The notes under the pieces are model-generated. The model searched no databases and was not told the DNA's origin. It worked only from the letters and a program-made list of their open reading frames with translations. Below are positions 26,001-38,000 of a stretch of DNA of 64,000 nucleotides, in pieces. The number at the start of each line of letters is the position of its first letter. Position 1 is the first letter of the stretch. This stretch comes from Aedes albopictus (taxonomy: Eukaryota > Arthropoda > Insecta > Diptera > Culicidae): positions 19,187,346-19,251,345 of the forward strand of contig NC_085137.1 in the NCBI RefSeq assembly GCF_035046485.1, written 5' to 3'. The position numbers were made by a program, and so were the translations under genes.

Positions 26001-29000
26001 TTACGAAAGTGACCCCAAACTTTTGGCCGATGACATCAAGGATTAATTTACTTAACAACTTTTTTTTCTAGATTTTTTAGTTAAGTTCTGTAAAAAGCAG
26101 TTGAAAGCTAATAGAAAATGGGTCATATTATCGCTCTCATCTTAAAATTTGGTCGACCCAACTTCCAGCGACACTGCCGTAAGTTTATATTCATTTTTTA
26201 GAAAATGTGGCAACTTTGAGTTAAGTTTACATACAAATTTTTTTGAAAAAGTTTCTTTTAAGTCATGTTCAAAGTTTATTTGACTTATTATCTTTTGAAT
26301 GACACCTAGGGTTTTGAAATCGGACGCAAATTGGCGGAGATATGGGCCTAAAAAAATGACATGTTTTTGAGGGGGTGACCCCAAACTTTTGAACGGGAGT
26401 GTATTAATACATGACGTTTCATCAACAACAATGTCATTCATCATCGATCATCCACTCAGTCAATGAGCAGCGTAGCCCTGTACCGAGCATTGTTGCCAGA
26501 GCAAAGACTAAACTTTGGCCAGAGTCTTGTCGGAGCACACCCCCGTCCTTAAACCTTCAGGTATCAGGTATCAGTAGGTCAGCTCCAGATAAGGTGGCCC
26601 ACACTTATATGAAAAACAAAATTTTTGAAAAATGCCATGTCTTACCTCCTCAATCAGTTGTTTTGGACTCCCAGAAGCTACGTTCAAAATTTAAGCAAAA
26701 TCGGTTGAGCCTAAGGAGGCGCTCAAAACGCTTGAAGTTTGTATGGGAAAACTTGGCCAAATGTATGCAGAAATTTTAAGTTTTCGAATTTTGCCGCTAG
26801 GTGGCCCTAGCTCACCCTCCGCTCACTCCCACACCAAAGAGCTCACACTGAGAGCCCTCTGGTAATGGACAATTACTAACAAAAAATACAAAAATAACGC
26901 GGAGAACAATGATAACTAATTCAAGAAATGTGAATTCCCAGTGGAACTATGGATTCACTAATTAAACTAATCTAGAGAATTAAACAAAACTAATAGACTA
27001 AGCATATAACCTTGTGATAACGTTTGTGGCTTAGAACTTCAAATTGATTATTTTTCCTTTAATTTAAGTGAAAAAGCAGGCAAAAACTAGCAGGAGCCAG
27101 AAAAACCTACATTTATGGAAAGGTTGACACACTATACGATATATTCGCTTACATTCCGTAGTAAATATTGCTTAAACTTCCTTTTGAAGAGGATTGTATT
27201 CGTTATGCCTTTAATGTCAGAAGGAATGGAGTTGAACTTTGAAGGGCCATAGTTTGTTATGCAGATAAGGCCCAGGTTCGTGTTCACTCTGTTTCGCAAC
27301 AATTCATGTGCATGTCTTGTGGTACGTATGTTTGCTCTATTTGGAAATTCAATGTTGTGATGAAAGTTACGATTGTTCAAAGCATTGTGTACATACATGA
27401 CAGTGTTAAAATCACGTAAACCAAGAATTGGAATAACATTATGATGCAAATCAGTGTAAAGCGAAGTCGTTGAAAACAGGGGAGATAAATTGAAAATAAC
27501 TTTGATACATCTATTCTGCAGCACTTGAACCTTTTTAAGTTTTGATTTGGAAGCATGACCCCAAACTATAATTAAATACTGTAGGATAGAATGTATGCAA
27601 GCGTAATAAAATTGCAGTAAAGCTTCCTTATGTACAAAACACCGAACTCTTTTCATCAAGCCGCACAATGATGAAACTTTTTTCAGAATTTGTTTTATGT
27701 GAATATCCCAAGAAAGACAAGAGTCTAAGTGTATCCCCAAATATTTAAAAGATGAAACTTTATCAACATGAACATTATTGACACATGGATCGGGGTGTTG
27801 TGGTATCAACTTACGCGAAGAATGGAAAACCATATATTTAGTTTTTGTGAGGTTTAAAGAGAGCCGGTTTCCGTCAAAATATTGTGTTAGGCATTCAAGA
27901 TCTGATTCGATGTTCTGAATAACGGTTTGAATACTGAATTCAGGATAAAACAAAGCCGTATCGTCAGCAAAAAGTCTTGGTGTCCCATGAAGCTTCAAGT
28001 TGCCCAAGTCATTGATATAAATAAGAAATAGCAAGGGGCCAACCCAACTAACAATCACTCATTTTACAAGCACCTTTACGACGAATTGATTCAGCATGAT
28101 GCTGAATAACATTTGGATATTTTTCAGACACAACCTTTGTTCGGGTTTTGTTCACACAAATTTGGAGAAACTTTAAAGCATAGTGTTGTGTACCAACTGA
28201 AATGTTTGTTGTTAAATCGTTTTACAAATACATAGTAAAGCTGTTATTCAGCTTTAGCAAAAATGATTAAAAATAAAAAAAATGCAAAATTTTTCAATTT
28301 CCACGAGAGCTTATAATTGGAACTTAATGCTGTGAACAAATATTATGAAATAATAACTACATATAAATTTACCTAAATTCAGATTCGAACTCGAGACCCG
28401 TCGATTGCCAGCCGCATGCCTTCCTATCTGCGCCATCCTAGAGATGGTGAATTGCAGCGCTCAAACCAAAACATAAACTTCCCGTGGTTTAATAATGATC
28501 AGACTCTGACTCCTATACAGCAGTGGTGAATTAGCACAACATTATGGTTAACGACTGAACAACAGATTAATTCAGCTGTTGTTCGGTAAAAAACACGTGT
28601 TTTTCATCATGTACTCTGAGTCGAAGTATGATGAAACGAAAGCGCTTATTTGACTTGTGAAAAACACATTATACAGAAACATGTCCTAATTTTTACATGA
28701 ACTTAACAAGAAGCAGAAAAAAGTATTGTTAAACTATGTTGTAAAGGAATTACTGCGCGTCGAATAAAAATATTATTAAACGCTTGAAGAGTGATTTAAA
28801 TTATCATTGTTTATACCAATACGAAAAGTTGAACATTGGCTACTTTTTCACTTGAAAACGCATTTGTACAGTAATGTGTACAGCATAATTTTAGTTCAGC
28901 TATAATTACTATTATACAGCAACAATTCAGCATGCATGCTTGTTTGCGGCTGGCGATTGTTAGTTGGGTATCTATTAACTTACATTCCAAAGAGCTTCTT

Positions 29001-32000
29001 ACGAAAACAGCTAAACCACCAGTTGAATTACTACGACATGAAAAGAACGCACGATAGCCTGGAATACTATAAATACAGCAATTTTCATTTTAAGCCATGT
29101 TTCACCAACGACAATAACATCAATTTCTATTTTACATTCATTTACAAAATAAATAACTTCATCAAATTTTTCAAAAACATTAATTCCTCTCACATAAATT
29201 ATCATAATACTTATTAACTATTGTATTTGGTATAGTATCCATTTTACTTATTTAATAAAACGACACATTCAACAAAAAATTAACTTAGTAGACACTTTTC
29301 TTCCATTTAGGTGACGGAGAGTGTCCAGTAATACTTGAATCTTGCGAAAACTGACTCATAAGGCGCCCAAGATCACTTCTTGTTTTGACTAACTCTGGTT
29401 TGCTATCATCGAGTTTTTTAACCATCACGACACCACCCCTACCAGTCCAAATATATTTCATGTTCAACAGGTCTTGCGACTCTCTTAGCTCTTTCGACAA
29501 CTCCAATGAGAGAGGAGACAACTCATCTCTGATGGTTACATTCAATGCTTTCCCATTCAAAACGAATTTTTCATCAATCGCTGTTGACAGCAATTTCCCG
29601 AACTGTTTCTTTCTGTCAAGCACATCTTCTTTCGATCCTTTATCACAAAATACAATTCGAATAGGGACAATAGTGTTATTGCTCTTGGTATTACCAAAAA
29701 TCCGCTCAGCAGAAGTTACAAATTTCATGTTTTCTTCCAGTCCTAAGCAATCAAAAAACTTCTCAACTAAGTTCAATACATTTTCACCAGGAGCTGTGGG
29801 AATGCCCCATAAAACACTATTGTTCGATAAAGCTGATTTATCCGTCTTATCAACGTTAGCTTCCAATTTATGCACCTCATCCTTCAGCTGACTATGAGAG
29901 TTTTTCAAACGATCAATTTCACTCTTTAATTTTTCATTTTCGAGCTTCAGATCCCTAAACTCGGTAACAATTTCATCAAACTTTGAGGATAGAAACTCTT
30001 GAGATCTTTCGATGGAAGCAATAATTTGATTAACCTCAGTTTTAAGCGACCGCATTTCATTAGCAACAGAAGCCGAGATAACTGCTTTCATTTCAGCCGC
30101 GAAAGAGGACATCATAGAGTTGTTACTATTCTGCATCATTACAATCCGTTGGTAGATAGCAGAGCAGTCGGAAGAACAGAAATAATCGTTTTCTTTCACA
30201 CGACGGACAGCATTTCCAAAAATGTTTTTACATTCAAAGTGTGAACTGGAGAAACAGTACATACACGTTAAAAAGCTGGACCCATCTGTATCTGTATCAC
30301 TTTGCCTAGGGTATAACTTTTTCACAGCCGTCGGATCACTTCGCGGTCTTCGACAAAGTTCTTTGGCATATAGTCACCTACAATAATACCAAAGGGTTTG
30401 ATTATTGAACGTTTACAGCGCCACCTAGCGGCAAAATTCGAAAACTTGAAATTTCTGCATACATTTGGCCAAGTTTTCCCATACAAAATTCAAGCGTTTT
30501 GAGCGTCCTCTTAGGCTCAACCGATTTTGCTCAAATTTTGACTCAAATTTTGAACGTAGCTTCTGGGAGTCCAAAATAACTGATTGAGGAGGTAAGACTT
30601 GGCATTTTTTGAAATTTTGGTTTTTCATATAAGTGTGGGCCACCCTACTCCAGAGGCACGTTCTCCTCCATTTGGGAAATTTGTGCCATCGCCATGAACA
30701 CGAGCCTATTTATCATTTACCTAAGGGAGAGGGAAGGGTGGATTAAGGGATGGGATAGGGTAAGAAAATAGGATCGTCATAATCGCATAAGCGTACCACA
30801 ATAGGCTCGAGCAGCGCCCTGAAAAGGACACTGCAACAACGCATGAAGTGTAAAGAGAGCATATAACTCTTTACCACAGCGGAAAAAACAACAGAACGTC
30901 CTGAAGATTTAGGCCCGTAAAACTTGCGGAAGATCTGGGACCTCTAGATCATCTGGCGTAGGTTTACGCTTCTCCAAGACGTCCAGAACAACTAACTTCA
31001 AATTACTCCTGTTGACTTGTACTCTCCCATCTTGTCCAGGGTAGACTTTTTCGATCCGTCCCCGACTGCATTGGTTCTTCATCTTCCCGTCAACAATTAC
31101 TGGTAGTACCAGATCTCCAACCTCAATGTTCTTCGTCTCTTGAAACCATTTGCATCTTCGCGTGACAACAGTAAGAGATTCCTTTAGCCATTGATTCCTG
31201 AACTCGAGGGTGATGAATCTGGCCAGCTTCCCGCTACTTCGAAGTTTTGATTGGATGACTGTTGTTCCCGAAGGGATAAATTTGGAACCAGACGAGTTGC
31301 CCAGGAAAGTTGACTCGGCCTCGAGCAGAATCGTCTCTAATGTTTCGTCATTATCACTCCGATCACCACCTTGACTGAGCGCACAAGTTTTCGAGAGTCT
31401 CGTATATCTACAATACCTACTCCGTCCGCAGGAGGGATGAATTTCCATGCTGTCTGCGGTGTGGTAAACTACTCGGCCATGGCCTACTTCGTAACATCGG
31501 AGATCGCCTGTAGTTCGTTGCTTGGGTTTTAGCTATTAGGTAAAAATTCAAGCCTAACTTTACAAAACACCGTATGTAACAATCGCATTGATCAGAGAAA
31601 ATCGCCTCCAAAATTTTGAATTTTTCAAAGAAATCGTAATTAGTGTTTTTATCCCTAGATAGCTTCAGACCGATTAATTTTATGATATAAAACTCAAATG
31701 AGGGATCTGATATTAATTTCGGAAGATTTTTGTTTAAATAGGTAAAAATGTTAGATAGGGTATTTTATCTTTATTTTGGTACATACGGTATTTGTGGATA
31801 CGTTATTGACTCTGAAGATGGTATTGAAATCCGCATCAGCGTTGTGCTGTCAGCAATTGAATTATACTCACATGCATCATACACTAGGTAGGAACGCAGT
31901 GGCGGGGGCTTACTGTGGTTCCTTCAAGCTCAAGAAAAACGTGGCACCAAAAGACCGTATGTCGCAGTTTGCTATGATACCATCAAAATGGGTGTTTTGC

Positions 32001-35000
32001 TATCACTACCCTATGTAACAAAAATATTGGTTCCGAAATACTGTTACATAAGGTGTTTTTAAGTTTAATTGTTATAATCTTTTGGAATGCTAATTGACGA
32101 AAAGAAGAGACTCTACACATAGAATCTGCATCACTGTATGCATGCACATAAAAACCTCGATTTGTTTACATTTGTGACATACGGTGTTTTGTAAAGTTAA
32201 GCTTGATTTATGTCCTTTTACAGCTGTAAAATATATCTCCAGGTTATCCAGAACATTCAGAAGTTTTGAACTTAGTCTACTGAATACACATAATTTTGTT
32301 TTCTTTTTACACCACTTGAACTTTATATATTTTAAAACATGAAATGATGGTGGTCATGACCTGGTGATGTTCTAGGCAACATAAAATGCTTTGGAGTTTT
32401 GACTATAATTCCTTTATTTGTAATAGGATACTAAACTAATGTATGCATGTCAGAACTAATTTCTTTAGATCCATACTTGCAAATTAGAGTATGTGAGATT
32501 GACCCACAACGATGACGATGGTTTAGTACTTCTAAATCATTCTGGAGTTAAGGCCTTTATGTTTACACTCGTAACAATGCATCGGGCATATTTCAAACTT
32601 AGTATAGTGCGTTTTGGTAGTCATAAAAGATCAGTTGAATCATATGGTACTTGTACACTACCCGCCATAAATATGGAATCGCATCGTCTAGTATTGCAAC
32701 ACCCCAATTGAATATTGCAGCACCCATTAGCATAGCAAGCTTTTTCTTTCTTCTTACTCGCTCTCTTATACAAACACAAGAAAGAGAAGGATGCAAGAGG
32801 GGGCACAGGCCCCCTCTTTCATACCGCTCCTTCTTTTGTTTATTAAAAAGAATGAATGAGAAAAAAGAAAAAGCTAGCTACGCCAATGGCAGCACCCCGA
32901 AAAGTTTGACATCACCTGAAAACCTTATGATTTACTAAACTATATCTCAAAAACCGAATCCTCTGCAAAGTTTAGACCTTCAGCAAAGTTGTTCAGCAGG
33001 TTTATGACCCTCAAATGGTGGTAAGTTTTGTGCATAATTCCGCTGCTATGCGGCGCTAGTGTGCATTTAAAACGAAGTACTTTGACATGATTCTGTTTCT
33101 GTTTCTGTTTCTGTTTCTGTTTATTTATTATAGGGTCTGGGACCATTTGGGCAGGAGCACCTATTTTGGGCACTTGCTGCTGTAGCTCAGTCAATTTTCA
33201 GCCAATTGTCTTAAATTTTGGAATATGGTGAGATACGCACAGTATCTAGCCATGTACAAAATTTCATATCAATTGATTTGAATTTGACTTAGTTATAGCA
33301 GCAAGTGCCCAAAATAGGTGCTCCTGCCCAAATGGTCCCAGACCCTACGTAACATAAGACTTACATCTTTTCTCGTTACAAGCGACTATAATAGTTAACG
33401 AAGTGCGGCAATTCTTTCAGGGATGCATCATTAATTACTTTAGAAAAAGAAACAACTATACAATATAGACAAAAACAACTAGAAAATTTCTCGACACCTT
33501 TTTTTAAATGCTGCTTTACCGACTATAGTAGAAATATCTTGTGGTAATTCGTTCCAGTAGACAACTCCTCTAACGAAAAATGACCTTCCGTATTGCGTGG
33601 TAGAATATCTCGGCAAAACAAGTTGGTTCAATCTGATACTTCGAAATGGGCACAGCTTGCTGTAGAGATAATCCGGCGTTTTACTAGTGATTACCTGGTG
33701 AATGATAGTAACGGATCTAGCCTTAGAAAAAATATCAAAAGAATATCCTAACAAACTTCTGATCACCTAGAATGTTCGTATCTTCAGCAAAGTCGGTCAA
33801 AAGGTCTATGGCTATCAAATGGTGGTAAGTTTCGTGCGTAATTCCGCCGCCATGTGGCGCTAGTGTGCATTTAAAATGAAGTACTTCGGCATGGTTTATC
33901 TCATGATTCTGACCACCTAGACCTGTGTGCCGACTATATTTTGCTCGGCGGCGGCGTGAAGCCCATTTTCGGCCGGCGGCGGCTTCGTAATCGGCGTCAC
34001 GCCGGTGGCAGCTTTCGGCGGCGGCGGCGTGAATCGGCGTGACCAAAATTTTACCATAATGTTACATTGGCAAAGCAAACAAGTTACCGTTACGCTCTAG
34101 AATTTATAGTCTGAACTGTTTCATTACCATTGATGACATAAACTATTACGATTGAATGGATACCTTTTTTTTCAGTCTTGTTCAGATCCGTCGTTGCGAC
34201 CAGTGATTAGACCTATTGTGACATTACCCGTATCCTTAGTGTAGTTCATGTTGCATTACTCCATTGCAAATGAAGGCAATACAATATCGATTTTCCTACA
34301 GTTTTCGTTTCGTTTTCTTAGAGCATTTAAAAGCTATCAAATTTGCACTATTTACACATCAAATCACACTATTTACACTAGGCAATCTCCGAATGTTTTC
34401 AGGGAGGAATCTCAGAAGGAATTCCAGGAGGAACCTTAAAAGAAACTCCTGGAGAAACCCATAAAGAAAATTTTGGACCTATCTCTGCAAGAAGTGCTGT
34501 ATAAAACCCTCAAGGAACTTCCGCAGAAATCTCTGATGGTACAAGAATCAGTCTTAGAGAGATGCCTGCAGAAACTTCTAAAGGAATCCATAATTGAAAT
34601 ATTCGAAGAATTTCAGAAGGAAATCCAGGAGGATTCCCTAAATGAATTCAAGAAGAAATCTTGAGGGATTTACAGCAGGAATCCCCAAAGGAATTCCAGC
34701 GGGAATTTCTAATGGAATTCGAAAAGGAATCCTATGAGCAAAGATTTCTAGGAGGAATCAACGATAAATATCCAGGAAAAATCCCGAAAGAATTTCCAGC
34801 AGGAATCCTCAAAAGAATTCTAGTGGGAGTTTCCAGGCAGGAGGAGTTCCAGGAGGAATCCCCGAAGGAATTCTGGTAAGAATCCCCGATGGAATTCTAA
34901 GAGAAATCCCCACCTGAATTCCAAAAGGAATCACCGAAGGATGTCTAGGAGGAATCTCCTAAGAAATTACAGGATAAATTTCTGCAGAAATCCCAGGAGG

Positions 35001-38000
35001 AGCCACCGAAAGAATTCCGGGAGAAATCTTCGAAGGAATTCCGAGCGAAACCCTCAAAGGTTTTTTAAGAGGAAACCCCGAAAGAATTCCAAGAGGAATC
35101 CCCATAGGAAGTCAGAAGCAATCCCTGAAGAAATTCAAGAAGGAATCCTCGAAGGAACTCTAGGAAGAGTCCTCGAATTCTAGAAGGAATTTCCGAAGGA
35201 ATTCTTGGAGAAATAACCGATTAAATTCTAGAAGGAAACCCCGAAGAAATTCCTGGAGGAATGCTGGAGGAATTCCAGGAGAAATCTCCGAAAAAATAAA
35301 AGAGGGACCACCACAGGAATTCCGAAAGGAAACTTCAAAGTTATTCCAGGAGGAGTTACCGTGTAAATTTTAGGAGGAATCCCTGACGAAATATCAGAAG
35401 GAATACCCGAGAAAAATTTAGGAGGAAGCTTTGAAGGAAGTCCAGCAGGAATCCACGAAGGAATTCCAAGACAAATCCCCAAAGAATCTCTAAGAGGATA
35501 CCCGGAAGGAATTCCCGGAGGAATCTACGACGGATTATCAAGAGGAATCCCCGAAAGAATTTCAGAAGGAATCCATGAAGGAAGCCCAGGAGGAATCCCG
35601 AAAGAAATTCTAAAAAGATTTTTCAAAGTAATTCGTGAAGGAATCATCAAAAGATGTCTAGGAGGAACCATAAAAAAATACCTAGATTAATCCTCGAAGA
35701 AATTCCATGAGGAACCCCTGGACACAGAGAACAGACGAACATGCTCGAACATAATTGCTTGGAAATCTTGTGTAAAGAAAAAATAAGCTCAGTAACGACA
35801 TTGACGGTGACTTTCCAACTCAAAAACTTGTTTCGACACCATGATGGCACTTTCTGAAGAAATATTTCACTAGCGCACCTTTAAATTTTCCTACGCAGAC
35901 TCTGAGCTGTATTTGCTTAATTAACAAGATGTTCATGATTATTTCACTAATCCAGCAACAAAATTTGAGAAACTCATTGATAATTAGTTTCATTATTTTC
36001 AATAAGAAACAAGTTGAACAAGAATTCAATGAATGTTTTCCAAGTAAAACCAACACATTCTCTTGGTGGAACTATACTAGGGTGCACACTTGGTGACACT
36101 AGCGCCAAAAAGTAAAACAACGGCAAATTTGTACCCCGATTCGAAATTTGACAGCGCCGCGTAATGGCAAAATTCCTAGTTATTTCAAACCAACCGTTGC
36201 AATGCTTTACACAACTGCACTTCATGAGCTTGGACGTCTGTTCTCTGTGCCCTGGATGAAATTGAAAAGGAATATTCGAAGGAATTTTAGGGGGAACCCC
36301 CAAAGGCATTTCAGGAGGAATCCTCGCAGGAATTTCAAGAGCAAATTTCGAAAAAAAAAATCCTGCGTGAATCCCAATGGAATTCCAGCAATTATCCACA
36401 AAGAAATTCCAGCAGGACTCCCCAAAAGAATTCCAGTGGGAATTTCCAAGGAAATTCGAGGAAGAATCCCCAAAGGATCTCTAGAAGGGATCAATGAAAA
36501 ATATCCAGAGGGCATCTCTGAAAGAGTTCCAGAAGAAATTCGTGAGGGAATTCTTGGAGAAATCATTGAAGGAATTCCAAAAGGAATCACCCAAATGAAT
36601 TCCAGAAGAAATTCTCCAAGGAATTCCACTAGGAAACCCCAAAGGAATCCTAGGTGGAATCCCCGGAGGAATTTCATGAGAAATTTGTGGAGGAATCACA
36701 ACAGGAATTACAGGAGGAGTTCCCGTAGAAAATATTACAGGTGACCTCAGATATCCCTGACACTCTGGAAAACTTTCTCCCATGGCTTGTACTGCATGTA
36801 TGACTCAAATGGGTAAACTCTGATATATGTGCACCCTATTGATAGATCATTCTAAATTGAAACCATATAGGGTGACAATGGGTATTATCGGCAGGTTTGT
36901 GTGGGAGTTGGCAACACGTCTACCTCGCCACATCTAATCACCTTGCTGACGACTACGACCAATCATACCTTTTGCAGTGGGCGACTGCCAACCGTATAAA
37001 ACTAAAACAAAAGCGCGCCGCTGCAGCGCAGAGCATTTCCTTTATTATAATCAATCTGAACTCTGTACAGTTAACACGCGAATTATATATTTTAATCAAA
37101 CGCGCCTCGTGTTCTTTTCTTCTCGGGAGAAATCCTTTTTCGGTCCGTTTTTCGTGGTGTCCGCTTCGCGTACAGTGGTTCTGCCCACAGGTAATGGGCC
37201 CAGCGTGCGAAAAAGCCGGAAAGGATTGAGAATTGTGCGTTGATTTCGGCGTGGGCTCGTCGCGAGTGAAAATCCGGTCTAGTGATTTTTCGCGCGAGTG
37301 GCAAAATGGCGGATAATGCCAAAGTTTCATTCCCGAAGTTGGGCTCGAGCAACTGGGGTTCCTGGAAACAAAGGATGGAGTGGTTGCTCGAGAAAGAAGA
37401 CCTTTGGGATGTGATTAGGCTGGAAAAGCCGGAAGATGCCGACGCGGATTGGTTGATTCGTGATAGGAAGGCTCGGGCTAATATTGGGCTTTGCCTGGAA
37501 GAGAGCCAATTCAAGATCGTGCAAGTGTCGGAAAGTGCGCGGGGAATGTGGGCGGCTCTGAAAGAGCACCATGAGAGAGCGACTATGTCGACGGTAGTGT
37601 TTTACCTGACGCAATTATGTGGTGCGAACATGGACGAGAGTGACGATATGGACAAACATCTTTCGGAAATGGAAGAACTATTCGATAAGTTGGCCGCCGC
37701 GGGCCAGAACTTGGAAGAGTCGCTGAAAATCGCGATGATTTTCAAAAGTGTTCCGCAATCGTACCGAGTGCTAGTGCAAACCCTACAGTGCCGGGCTGAT
37801 GCTGATTGGACGGTGGTTTCCGTCAAAACTCGGCTGTTGGATGAATTCCGGCAGCGGCAACAGCAGGGCGCATCGCTGTCGGAGAACATGAGAGCGATGA
37901 AGTTAGCCGCGGATAGCAGCAAAGAAGAGCGGCGGTGCTTTTTCTGTAAACAACCCGGTCACATGAAAGCGCAGTGCAAAAAGTGGCTTGCGAAGAACAA

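Larger units (their letters stand above)
24628..26403. mobile_element. Large palindromic Tc1/mariner-like element with two nested insertions
   Basis: The left end TACACTCCCGTTCAA is the exact inverse of the right end TTGAACGGGAGTGTA. Inverted homology then continues for several hundred bp: ACCCTAGGTGTCATTC (25159) against GAATGACACCTAGGGT (26298), and GTCGACCAAATTTTAAGATG (25466) against the inverse near 26136. The loop is about 25680-25985. The left arm is split by a SINE (24702-25128) and a short MITE (25291-25440), both absent from the right arm. The motif CCAAACTTTTG and TA ends suggest a Tc1/mariner-derived foldback. Non-coding. Confidence 0.8.

Noticed and set aside
30909..31448. Host gene for a 179-aa protein
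   Set aside because: Sequence follows the BEL/Pao integrase tail; catalytic parts are missing.
36148..36744. 198-codon Arg/Asn-rich ORF on + and 151-codon ORF on -
   Set aside because: Both are translations of the family A array, and the + ORF starts inside the hAT-like element.
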